From contig NZ_KQ948989.1 of assembly GCF_001514265.1 (NCBI RefSeq), positions 496,001-560,000 of the forward strand: 64,000 nucleotides of DNA. The letters run 5' to 3'. The notes beneath the pieces were generated by a model. That model ran no database searches. It was not told where the DNA came from and worked only from the letters and a program-made list of their open reading frames with translations. A program made the position numbers and the translations under genes. This DNA is from Streptomyces resistomycificus (GTDB taxonomy: Bacteria; Actinomycetota; Actinomycetes; Streptomycetales; Streptomycetaceae). Below are positions 42,085-50,145 of this stretch, piece after piece (within the stretch, counting starts at the first letter, position 1; every line of letters starts with the position of its first letter).

Positions 42085-44661
42085 ATGGACGCCGTGACAG
42101 CCGAGACCCCGTCGCCCGACACCCTCACCGTCGACCTCGGCACCGAGACCGGCCCCTTCCACGGCGGCGCCAGCGGCACGCTCTACGGCCTGTACGGCGA
42201 CGGAGTGCCCAGCCGCACCCTCGTCGAGGGCATGTACGTCCGTACCGTCACCACCAAGGCCCAGGACGGTATCCAGCACCCCGGCGGCGACGCCCTGGAG
42301 ATCCTGCCGCCCTTCGTCGCGGCCGGCGGCAGGGACGTGTACGTCTACCTCCCCGACTTCTACCGCGGCTTCCCCTACGAGTGGCCCGGCTCGACGGGCG
42401 AGGAGCGGCTGGCCGGATTCCTGGAGGTCGTCCGCCGCCAGGTCGAGCACGTCCTGACGCTCGGCCCCGACCGGACCCCGGTCGTGTACGTCCCGTTCAA
42501 CGAACCCGAGGGCAACATGTTCGGCGAGGGGGAGTGGAGCCACGACGGGATCTCCTGGCGCACCGACCCGCGGCACTACTTCGAGGCCTGGAAGGCGGCG
42601 TACCACCTCATCAAGGGCCTCGATCCGGACGCCCGTGTCGCCGGCCCCAACACCAGCATCCTGTACCCCGAGGTCCGGGGCTTCCTGGAGTTCGCCAAGG
42701 CGCACGACGTGCTGCCCGACGTGATCACCTGGCACGAACTCTCGTCACCGGCCGAGGTCCGTACGAACGTCGCCAAGTATCGTGAGATGGAACGGGAGTT
42801 GGGTATCGGGCCGCTGCCGGTCAACCTCAACGAGTACGCGCACAACTACCACGTCTCCGTGCCCGGTCAGATGGTGCAGTGGATCTCCGCGATCGAGGAG
42901 TCCAAGGTCGACGCAGACCTGGCGTACTGGAACATCGCAGGCAACCTCAACGACTCGGCGGTGGAGGCGAACAAGGCCAACGGGCAGTGGTGGCTGTTCA
43001 ACGCCTACGGGCAGCTCACCGGCAACACCGTCCAGGTCGCCGCCCCGCGCCCCAACGTGCAGTACACCCTTCAGGGCGTCGCCGCACTGGACCGGGACAA
43101 GCGGCAGGCGCGCCTGCTGTTCGGCGGCGCGGCGGGCGCCGCGGACATCGTCTTCGAGGGCGTCGACCCGGACGTCTTCGGCGCGACCGTTCACGTACGG
43201 CTCCAGGAGATCCCCTGGACCGGCCAAGTCGGCGCCGGCGCGCAGCCTTTGCGGCTGCGGGACGAGGAACTACCGGTCGGGGAAGGGCGGGTGACCCTGT
43301 CCGTGAGCGACCTCGACGCGATGTCCGCCTACCAGGTCGTCCTGTCGCCCGGCGGCAACGGAGCCCGCCTGCTGCCGGCCTCCGTCGCCTGGCGGCGCAC
43401 CTACGAGGCCGAGGACGCCACCTACACGGGCGGCGGCTACGCGAAGAACGGGCCCGAGGGCTCCCCGTCCGACGTCGACAGGTTCGCCACCTCGGGCGGT
43501 TACCACGTGGGCGGTCTGCGCACCGGCTCCGACGGCGTGCTCGCCTTCGACGTCGAGGTCCCCCGGGACGGGACGTACGAGGTCAGCGTCTTCGCCAACT
43601 CCTACAACCAGGCCGACCTGGTACGGGAGTTCGGCCCCACCAACGTCTTCCTGCGGGTGGACGGCGAGGCACCCCGCGAACTGCGGCTCCCGCTCGGCTA
43701 CAAGTGGGCGGTGTGGGGCCACACCGACACCCGGGTCGAGCTGTCCGCGGGCAGGCACCGCATCACCCTCGCCGCGCAGGACCCCGACCTGGGCGTCACC
43801 AAGGGCGACGCCGTCGTCGACAAGGTGGACCTCATCCTGCGCGACGACGACGGTACCGCCGTCTACGAGGCCGAGTACGCGTCCCTCGACGGCGGGGCGG
43901 TCGTCAGCCACGCGCACCGCGGGGCCTCGGGCCCCGGAGCCGCCGTCCTCCCGCGCGAAGGCACGGTCACCTTCTGGGTGCACGCGGCCGACGACGGCGA
44001 GGCGAGCGTGAACGTGGACGTCCTCGGCCCCGGCGAAGGCCTCCTCGCGGTCAACGGCGAGCCGGTCGGCCCCGTCGTACGGGGTGCGATGCCGCTCTTC
44101 CTGGCCGGAGGCGTCAACAAGCTCACCGTCACCGGGACTTCGCAACTCCTGGTCGTCGACCGGCTGCGCGTCGGCCCCTCCCACGACCTGCTGCCGAGCA
44201 CGGCGTACCCGGCCGAGGAAGGCGCCCTCACCGGCTCCGCGAAGGTGACCGGATACCCGTACGCCACCGGCGGCAAGGCGGTGGAGGGCATCGGCGGTGG
44301 CCCGGGCAACGCCCTCACCCTCACCGTGACCGCCACACGAGCCGGACGCCACGCCCTCACGATCCGCTACGCCAACGGCGAGCAGGCCCCCGCCACGCAC
44401 TACAACCCCGACCCCGTCTGCCGCCACGCCGACGTCTCGGTCAACGGGGCCGCCCCGCACCGCGTCCTGTTCCCGACCACCTTCCACTTCAACAACTTCT
44501 GGAACCTCTCGGTCCCCGTGACCCTGGAGGAGGGCACCAACACGCTCACCCTCACCGCCGACGAACTCCCGGACTTCGACGGCAAGTCCCGCAACCGGTA
44601 CGGCCAACGCTCCGCGTACGCACCGGTCGTCGACCAGGTGACGGTGACACCGCTGTCCTAG
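42085..44661 (+). CDS. GH39/GH5-like glycosidase with CBM6/35 modules, no signal peptide
   Basis: 858 residues. Residues 1-330 look like a clan-A TIM barrel: VVYVPFNEPEGNMFGEGEW (acid/base Glu after Asn) and PLPVNLNEYAHNYHVS (candidate nucleophile Glu). A beta-domain follows, then at least two carbohydrate-binding modules of CBM6/35 type (TYEAEDATYTGGGYAKNG, VYEAEYASLDGGAVVSHAH) and a third at the C-terminus (TAYPAEEGALTGSAKVTGYP). Similar proteins are often annotated 'cellulosome protein'. There is no export signal at the ATG, which is strange for a multi-CBM enzyme. Either it works on internalised oligosaccharides or it is exported another way. Substrate unknown. Confidence 0.78.
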   Translation: MDAVTAETPSPDTLTVDLGTETGPFHGGASGTLYGLYGDGVPSRTLVEGMYVRTVTTKAQDGIQHPGGDALEILPPFVAAGGRDVYVYLPDFYRGFPYEWPGSTGEERLAGFLEVVRRQVEHVLTLGPDRTPVVYVPFNEPEGNMFGEGEWSHDGISWRTDPRHYFEAWKAAYHLIKGLDPDARVAGPNTSILYPEVRGFLEFAKAHDVLPDVITWHELSSPAEVRTNVAKYREMERELGIGPLPVNLNEYAHNYHVSVPGQMVQWISAIEESKVDADLAYWNIAGNLNDSAVEANKANGQWWLFNAYGQLTGNTVQVAAPRPNVQYTLQGVAALDRDKRQARLLFGGAAGAADIVFEGVDPDVFGATVHVRLQEIPWTGQVGAGAQPLRLRDEELPVGEGRVTLSVSDLDAMSAYQVVLSPGGNGARLLPASVAWRRTYEAEDATYTGGGYAKNGPEGSPSDVDRFATSGGYHVGGLRTGSDGVLAFDVEVPRDGTYEVSVFANSYNQADLVREFGPTNVFLRVDGEAPRELRLPLGYKWAVWGHTDTRVELSAGRHRITLAAQDPDLGVTKGDAVVDKVDLILRDDDGTAVYEAEYASLDGGAVVSHAHRGASGPGAAVLPREGTVTFWVHAADDGEASVNVDVLGPGEGLLAVNGEPVGPVVRGAMPLFLAGGVNKLTVTGTSQLLVVDRLRVGPSHDLLPSTAYPAEEGALTGSAKVTGYPYATGGKAVEGIGGGPGNALTLTVTATRAGRHALTIRYANGEQAPATHYNPDPVCRHADVSVNGAAPHRVLFPTTFHFNNFWNLSVPVTLEEGTNTLTLTADELPDFDGKSRNRYGQRSAYAPVVDQVTVTPLS

Positions 44662-44664
44662 GTC

Positions 44665-44690
44665 GAGCGGCCGGCGTTCGAGCGCCGCTC
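44665..44690. terminator. Hairpin between convergent genes
   Basis: gagcggc (44665-44671) pairs with gccgctc (44684-44690) around 12 bases, directly after the stop of the CBM-rich gene and before the end of the small membrane protein gene on the other strand. Confidence 0.6.
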
Positions 44691-44709
44691 CGCCATACGA
44701 GTCATCGGG

Positions 44710-44895
44710 TCAGGAGCGGGTCCTGCGATGGGCCAGGAGGGCGAGGACCGCCAGAACCACTCCGCTGACGGTGGCGATCACGCCGAGTGCGATGGGCACG
44801 GCATCGCCGGTGACCGTTCCTGCGACGCACGCACATATCCCTCCGGCGATCGAAACCGCAGAAAGGGTTCGCACTCCTCTGATCGCGTCATCCAT
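44710..44895 (-). CDS. Small two-helix membrane protein
   Basis: 61 residues from the ATG at 44895, with GGAAGGG about 8 bases upstream. Two hydrophobic helices (LSAVSIAGGICACVAGTV and AVPIALGVIATVSGVVLAVL) and a basic tail HRRTRS. No family recognised. A clean ribosome site, start and topology support a real gene. The 232 bp upstream (44896-45127) contain no gene I can support. Confidence 0.6.
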   Translation of the reverse strand: MDDAIRGVRTLSAVSIAGGICACVAGTVTGDAVPIALGVIATVSGVVLAVLALLAHRRTRS

Positions 44896-45127
44896 CGATG
44901 TGCCCTTCCGTCGCGTTCCCCATGTCGTCGACCTGGCCAGGGAGGTTGCCGGTGGCGTCGGTGAGGTAGCAGGTGAAAGGACTTCCCCCGTCGCCATGAA
45001 TGCAACGTGCCCGCGGGTTCCCGGATCAAGCGGTGTCGACGCCGTTCGCCGCCGGCATCCCTGTCGGCGACGCGCTGATCGTGCTGCGCAGCCGCTCTGA
45101 CCGGGTGTGGGTGAGGGCGTGTGGTCC

Positions 45128-45892
45128 TCAGCGCTCGTAGCCGGCCGGATACACGCCGAACATCGCCCCGTGCGGGTCCCGCAGCACCGCGATCCGCGGC
45201 CCGTCGGGTACGGAGGTGGGTTCCATCAGGACGGTGCCGCCCGCCCCGGCCGCCGTGGCCGAGGCGGCGTCCACGTCCGCCACCGCGAAGTACGGCAGCC
45301 AGTGCGGCGGCACCTCCGGCGGGAACTTGTCGTCCATCGTGACCATGCCGCCGAAGTCCGCGCCGTCGAGGCCCCACTGCGTGTAGTGCTCCGAGGCGTC
45401 GACGCTCCAGCCGAAGACCGCCGGGTAGAAGTCCACGGCCCGCTCGGGAGCCCGGGTCATCAGCTCCACCCAGCCCAGCGAACCGGGCGCGTTCAGCAGG
45501 CCCGCGCCCTCGAATCCGGCCGCCTGCCACAGATGGAAGGCGGCGCCCTGCGGATCGGTGACGGAGGCGAAGCGGCCCATGCCGGGGACGTCCCCCGGCT
45601 CGAACACCACCGAGCCGCCCGCCGCCCGCAGCGTCTCCACCGTGGCGTCCACGTCCGACACGGCGAACGTCACGTACCAGACGACGGGTTGCGGTTCATC
45701 GCCCAGCGGGACGAGCCCGGCGACCGGGAGGCCGTCCAGGGACGCGATCGTGTAGCCGCCCATCTCCTCGCGGCTGTCCGTCTCCGTCCGCCAGCCGAAC
45801 ACGGTGGAGTAGAACCGCTGGGCCGCCGCCAGATCGGGCGCTCCCACCTCGGCCCAGCAGGGCCCGCCGGCCACCGGCTTGTCGAGTTTCAT
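45128..45892 (-). CDS. VOC superfamily protein with two glyoxalase-like domains
   Basis: 254 residues from the ATG at 45892 (AGGAAGG upstream). Two tandem betaalphabetabetabeta domains of about 120 residues: GGPCWAEVGAPDLAAAQRFY, FGWRTETDSREEMGGYTIA, DPQGAAFHLWQAAGF, then GSLGWVELMTRAPERAVDFY, PYFAVADVDAASATAAGAGG and DPHGAMFGVYPAGYE. This matches the CFP-30-type group of actinobacterial VOC proteins. The activity (dioxygenase, isomerase or antibiotic binding) cannot be told. It shares a neighbourhood with a second, decayed VOC gene. Confidence 0.88.
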   Translation of the reverse strand: MKLDKPVAGGPCWAEVGAPDLAAAQRFYSTVFGWRTETDSREEMGGYTIASLDGLPVAGLVPLGDEPQPVVWYVTFAVSDVDATVETLRAAGGSVVFEPGDVPGMGRFASVTDPQGAAFHLWQAAGFEGAGLLNAPGSLGWVELMTRAPERAVDFYPAVFGWSVDASEHYTQWGLDGADFGGMVTMDDKFPPEVPPHWLPYFAVADVDAASATAAGAGGTVLMEPTSVPDGPRIAVLRDPHGAMFGVYPAGYER

Positions 45893-46145
45893 GACGTCAC
45901 GGCCTTCCTGCCACGCGGGTGCCCCTCTCCGCACGCTAGACCCGCGGCGACGGCCCGGCCATCCGGCGACGAGGCCGGGGCGTCCCGCGGGTGCGGAAGG
46001 AACACCACGTCGCCGCCGTCGTCCTCGGAGTCTCCGTCCCGAGCGGCCTGGAGCGACAGCCGGGCAGTCCCTCACTGACCCGCCGAGGCCGTGAACCACG
46101 ACGGCCGCGCGCTCGGCTTCGTCGAGACCGACACGAGGTCGGCCC

Positions 46146-46352
46146 TCAGGTCCCGGGCCGGTACCGCAGGGGATGATCGGCCGGGACCTCCGCCAGCACG
46201 ACCGGCGTGACGTCCGGATCCGCGATCCACATCCCGACCAGCCCCCAGGGCTCCCGCACCGGCTCCCGCACGATCGTGACGCCTTTGGCCCGCAACTCCT
46301 CGCGCGCGGCGGCCACGTCCTCGTCGACGGGCACGCAGCAAGGTCCGGCCGC
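46146..46352 (-). pseudogene. C-terminal fragment of a VOC-family gene
   Basis: An open frame of about 68 codons encodes PVDEDVAAAREELRAKGVTI, EPWGLVGMWIADPDVTPVVL and AEVPADHPLRYRPGT, the second half of a single-domain glyoxalase-like protein. A stop codon lies immediately upstream in frame (46353-46355) and the N-terminal half is missing. The only possible start is a GTG at 46334 without a ribosome site. I read it as a truncated gene. The preceding 253 bp (45893-46145) show nothing recognisable. Confidence 0.6.
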
Positions 46353-46439
46353 TCAGTACATGCGCCATGCATCCTGAGCCTGGTGGCAGGGTTACCCTCG
46401 TCGATGCCCGAGCCGCGCGTGAGAACCGGAGAGCCGACC

Positions 46440-46979
46440 ATGGAATCCGCCCTGACCTTCCGTGATGCCACCGACGCCGACGTGGACGCGCTCGTCGCGC
46501 TGATCGAGTCGGCGTACCGGGGAGAGTCCAGCCGCACCGGATGGACCACCGAGGCGGACATCCTCGAAGGGCAGCGGACGGACCCGGAGGGTGTGCTGGA
46601 GGTCATCAAGTCGCCCGACAGCCGACTGCTCACGGTCGAGCACGACGGACGAGTCGTCGCCTGCTGCCAGATCGAACACCGTGGCGCGCACGCCTACTTC
46701 GGGATGTTCGCGGTCAGCCCCGCGCTCCAGGGCGGCGGCCTCGGCAAGGTCATCATCGCCGAGGCGGAGCGCATCGCCCGCGAGACCTGGGGTGTCACGG
46801 AGATGCACATGACGGTGATCTCCGTACGCGACGACCTCATCGCCTGGTACGAGCGCCGCGGCTACCGCCGTACGGGAAAGACGACCCCCTTCCCGTACGG
46901 CGACGAGCGTTTCGGCATCCCGCAGCGCGCCGACCTGCAGTTCGAGCTGCTGGTCAAGGAGCTGACCCCGGTCGCATAA
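46440..46979 (+). CDS. GNAT family N-acetyltransferase
   Basis: 179 residues from the ATG at 46440, with GGAGAG 7 bases before it; ATG 46404 in frame is an unsupported alternative. Acetyl-CoA site: MFAVSPALQGGGLGKVIIAE (the Q-x-x-G-x-G/A loop), followed by ERIARETWGVTEMHMTV and AWYERRGYRRTGKTTPF. Substrate unknown (amine or amino acid). It converges on the GDPD gene with only 3 bp between stops. Confidence 0.9.
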   Translation: MESALTFRDATDADVDALVALIESAYRGESSRTGWTTEADILEGQRTDPEGVLEVIKSPDSRLLTVEHDGRVVACCQIEHRGAHAYFGMFAVSPALQGGGLGKVIIAEAERIARETWGVTEMHMTVISVRDDLIAWYERRGYRRTGKTTPFPYGDERFGIPQRADLQFELLVKELTPVA

Positions 46980-46982
46980 TCG

Positions 46983-47666
46983 TTACGCCGTGAAGCGGCC
47001 GGTGCGTTTGATCTCCGGGTAGTCGGTGGTCGCGCCGTCCAGTTCCAGAGCGCGCACGAGCCGCAGGTGGTCCTGTGTGTTGACCACCCAACCGATGATC
47101 TTCAGATCGGCCTTGCGGGCGCGCTCCACGACCTCCAGGGTGAGGCGGCGGATGTTCAGGCAGACGGTCGCGGCACCGACCGCGACAGCGCGGTCCACGA
47201 TGTCGGTGCCGAACCGGCTGCCGATCAGGGCGGTCCGCACGCCGGGCACCAGCCGGCGGATCTCGGCGATCGCCTCGTCGTGGAACGAGGACACCTCCAC
47301 GCGGCCGATCAGGTCCCGGCGGTGCATGACCTCCGCCAGCGCACGCGCCGCCGCCGCGTCCTTGATCTCGGCCTGCAGGCGCGACCGCACGCCGTCCAGC
47401 ACCTCCTCGAACACCGGGACCCGCTCGCCGCGGCCCGCGTCCAGGGCGCGCAGCTCGTCGAGGGTCTGCTCGGCGATCGGGCCGGTGCCGTCGGTCGTGC
47501 GGTCCACGTCGGTGTCGTGCATGACGACGAGGGCGCCGTCCTTGGACAGGTGCAGATCGAGTTCGATGACGTCGAGGCCGGCCTGCTCGGCGGCGACGAA
47601 GGAACGGAGGGTGTTCTCGGGTTCGACACCCATGACTCCGCGGTGACCGATGGTGAGGAAGTTCAA
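46983..47666 (-). CDS. Glycerophosphodiester phosphodiesterase
   Basis: 227 residues if the TTG at 47666 is the start (MNFLTIGHRGVMGVEPENT); this matches where family members begin. Catalytic features: GHRG (residues 7-10), the EPENT metal site, ELDLHLSKDGALVVMHD and the Lys in LQAEIKD. It hydrolyses glycerophosphodiesters to glycerol-3-phosphate and an alcohol. There is no signal peptide, so it is probably cytoplasmic. Confidence 0.88.
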   Translation of the reverse strand: MNFLTIGHRGVMGVEPENTLRSFVAAEQAGLDVIELDLHLSKDGALVVMHDTDVDRTTDGTGPIAEQTLDELRALDAGRGERVPVFEEVLDGVRSRLQAEIKDAAAARALAEVMHRRDLIGRVEVSSFHDEAIAEIRRLVPGVRTALIGSRFGTDIVDRAVAVGAATVCLNIRRLTLEVVERARKADLKIIGWVVNTQDHLRLVRALELDGATTDYPEIKRTGRFTA

Positions 47667-47831
47667 GGTTCGACTCGCTTCCGTCGGGGGCGGCTGCTCG
47701 GCTCCCCGCGCGGGCCGGGGCGGACGGTCACGCGGGCAGTTGTGCAGCCTAACGGCCCGGGCGTGCGAGTGGACCCGCTCCTGCGACGCGAGCGGGTGTG
47801 CGATGCGTAAGCAGCCGCCACGTGCATGTCG

Positions 47832-47850
47832 CACAGGAAAAAATCCTGTG
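47832..47850. promoter_or_regulatory. Dyad upstream of the DUF6421 operon
   Basis: CACAGGA-aaaaa-TCCTGTG is a perfect 7-bp inverted repeat about 104 bp before the DUF6421 start, in an A/T-rich patch unusual for this DNA. A further acaggata half-site follows at about 47864. Operator or small hairpin; the cognate regulator is unknown. Confidence 0.45.
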
Positions 47851-47953
47851 ACCATGGGGGTGTACAGGATAATTTCCCGGGCATGCACTTGCTTGGAGAA
47901 ACCGCATATGCATACGGTGTCCTGACGTGAGGTTCTCCCGTGGAGGATGGGAC

Positions 47954-49351
47954 ATGACGGAAATTCTTGTGCAGGCGGCTACGGGGGAACAGGTTTCTCC
48001 CGCGACCAGGGTGGTGGAGCACCCGGCGTGGCCGGTGCTCAAGGATGCCGTGGAGCAGATCCGGCCATGGCAGTCCAAGGACGGGGCCATCGACTTCGAG
48101 GCCGAGGGCGCCCCCGACCCGGCGGACGCCGAGCTCGCCGTACGGCGGGTCGTCGACGCCGTGCAGGAGCTGTCGCCGCTGCTCGCGCACGACGTCGCCT
48201 ACCACGAGGCCCTGGTGAAGGACCTCCGCCGGTGGGCCGACGGCGGCTTCCGGGTGCCCGACTTCCTGGACTCGCTGCTGGCCTTCCAGCCCGCCGCGCA
48301 CCGTGCGGACGGCCTCCAGCACCTGGTGGTCTTCCCGATGTACACGCAGAACGGCAACCCGGACCGCAACTTCGAGGCGGTCGTACTGCGCATGGTCTGG
48401 CCGGACTGGCTCGCCGAGCTGGAGCGCACCCGCTACGACAACCCGCTGTTCTGCGGCATCAAGTTCGAGGACTTCACGGCCGGCTACGACACCAACTCGG
48501 CCGTTCTCTTCCCGGAGACCATCGCCGTGCGCGAGGCCCCCGAGCGCTTCACCTGGGGCGGCATCTTCTGCGACCGCGAGGCCGCCCGTTTCCGCCATGT
48601 GACCGACGCCGCCGTCGACATCCTGGGCCTCGAGCTGCCCGAGGACGTCGCCGCGATGGTCCACGACCAGAAGCGCTGCGAGGAGGCCTTCGTCCTGTGG
48701 GACATGGTCCACGACCGCACCCACAGCCACGGCGACCTGCCCTTCGACCCGTTCATGATCAAGCAGCGCCAGCCGTTCTGGATGTACGGCCTGGAAGAGC
48801 TGCGCTGTGACCTCACTGCCTTCAAGGAGGCCGTGAAGCTGGAGGCCGACGGCGTTCCGCAGGCCCGAGACGTGCAGTACGCGGTCCTCTTCGACCGCAT
48901 GTTCCGCTTCCCGGTCACCGGCGAGCGCGTCCGCAACTACGACGGCCTCGGCGGCCAGCTGCTCTTCGCCTACCTGCACAAGCACGACGTCGTCCGCTGG
49001 ACGGACAACAAGCTGTTCATCGACTGGCAGCGCGCGCCCCGGGTCACCAACGAACTGTGCGCCGCCATCGAGAAGCTCTACCGGGACGGCATCGACCGCC
49101 CCAAGCTCGTCCACTGGTTCGCGGGGTACGAGCTGGTCTCCACCTACCTCGCCCCGCACCCGGGATCCAAGTGGGCCAAGGGCCCCGACGCCCTGGACCT
49201 GAACCTGCCGCCGCGGAAACTCGTCGATGACGTGCTTCCGGACGAGTTTCCGCTGAGCATGTTCTATGAGGCCCTCTCCAAGAAGCTGAAGAACGTGATC
49301 GCCTCCACCAAGGGCATCACGGCGGAGAGTGCCGAGCGGGTCGCCGCGTGA
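47954..49351 (+). CDS. DUF6421 family protein
   Basis: 465 residues; ATG with GGAGG upstream. No signal peptide or membrane segment. The family has no assigned function. I note a metal-site-like pattern: HDRTHSHGD (H253, H257, H259) followed about 25 residues later by YGLEELRCDL (E281, E282, R284, D286), and LHKHD at 342-344. It recalls the HExxGH...EECRA arrangement of dipeptidyl-peptidase III-type zinc enzymes (inference). It is the first gene of an operon with SDR, threonine aldolase, transglutaminase-like and B3/B4-domain genes. Confidence 0.85.
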   Translation: MTEILVQAATGEQVSPATRVVEHPAWPVLKDAVEQIRPWQSKDGAIDFEAEGAPDPADAELAVRRVVDAVQELSPLLAHDVAYHEALVKDLRRWADGGFRVPDFLDSLLAFQPAAHRADGLQHLVVFPMYTQNGNPDRNFEAVVLRMVWPDWLAELERTRYDNPLFCGIKFEDFTAGYDTNSAVLFPETIAVREAPERFTWGGIFCDREAARFRHVTDAAVDILGLELPEDVAAMVHDQKRCEEAFVLWDMVHDRTHSHGDLPFDPFMIKQRQPFWMYGLEELRCDLTAFKEAVKLEADGVPQARDVQYAVLFDRMFRFPVTGERVRNYDGLGGQLLFAYLHKHDVVRWTDNKLFIDWQRAPRVTNELCAAIEKLYRDGIDRPKLVHWFAGYELVSTYLAPHPGSKWAKGPDALDLNLPPRKLVDDVLPDEFPLSMFYEALSKKLKNVIASTKGITAESAERVAA

Positions 49352-49389
49352 GCGACCGCGTCCAGAACACTGCTCAGGAGGCGAAGAAC

Positions 49390-50145
49390 ATGGGGAACGG
49401 GGCTCTCAGCGGTGCGGTGATCGCGGTGGCCGGCGCGGGCGGACCCGCCGGGCGGGCGACGCTGCTCAGGCTCGCCGAGGCGGGCGCGACCGTGGTCGGC
49501 GCGGACAACGACCCGGAGCGGCTGGCGGAGGCCGTGGACGCGGCCCGCTACAGCGCCGGCGGTGCCGCGGTCACCGGCGAGACGGTCGACCTGCTCGACC
49601 TGGACTCGACCAGGGACTGGGCCGCCCGCACCGAGAAGGAGTTCGGCCGGGTCGACGGGGTGGTCCACCTGGTCGGCGGCTGGCGCGGCAGCGAGACCTT
49701 CGCGAAGACCAACCTGCACGACTGGGACCTGCTGGAGATGCTGCTCATCCGCACCGTGCAGCACACCTCCCTCGCCTTCCACGAGGCTCTGCAGAGCAGC
49801 GACCGCGGCCGTTACGTCCTGATCAGCGCCGCCGGGGCCAGCAAGCCGACCGCGGGCAACGCCGCGTACTCCGCCGCCAAGGCGGCCGCCGAGGCGTGGA
49901 CGCTGGCACTGGCCGACTACTTCCGCAAGGCGGGCCTGTCCGAGGGGGCGGACGGGCCGACGTCGGCCGCTGCCATCCTGGTGGTGAAGGCGTTGGTGCA
50001 CGACGCGATGCGCGCCGAGCGCCCCAACGCGAAGTTCGCGGGCTTCACCGACGTCAAGGATCTGGCCGAGCAGATCGTCGGGGTCTGGGAGAAGCCCGCC
50101 GCAGAAGTGAACGGAAAGCGTCTGTGGCTGACCGAGAAGCCGTGA
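49390..50145 (+). CDS. SDR family NAD(P)-dependent oxidoreductase
   Basis: 251 residues from the ATG at 49390, which has AGGAGG 8 bases upstream. A GTG at 49348 overlapping the DUF6421 stop would add 14 residues. Cofactor loop VAGAGGPAGRATLLRLAEAG, Asp of GADNDPERL (NAD preference), active-site S146, Y160 and K164 (LISAAGAS and AAYSAAKAAAEAW). It reduces or oxidises an alcohol/ketone. It lies between DUF6421 and threonine aldolase, whose stops and starts nearly overlap, so the genes are co-expressed. Confidence 0.9.
   Translation: MGNGALSGAVIAVAGAGGPAGRATLLRLAEAGATVVGADNDPERLAEAVDAARYSAGGAAVTGETVDLLDLDSTRDWAARTEKEFGRVDGVVHLVGGWRGSETFAKTNLHDWDLLEMLLIRTVQHTSLAFHEALQSSDRGRYVLISAAGASKPTAGNAAYSAAKAAAEAWTLALADYFRKAGLSEGADGPTSAAAILVVKALVHDAMRAERPNAKFAGFTDVKDLAEQIVGVWEKPAAEVNGKRLWLTEKP

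Noticed and set aside
44896..45127. Short + frame containing AGIPVGDALIVLRSRSDRVW as a possible gene relic
   Set aside because: It reads protein-like but I cannot match it to a family, and there is no start or ribosome site; not reported as a feature.
47800..47953. Iron (DmdR1) or zinc (Zur) box before DUF6421
   Set aside because: The A/T-rich leader was scanned for both consensus patterns; only the CACAGGA dyad is present, which fits neither.
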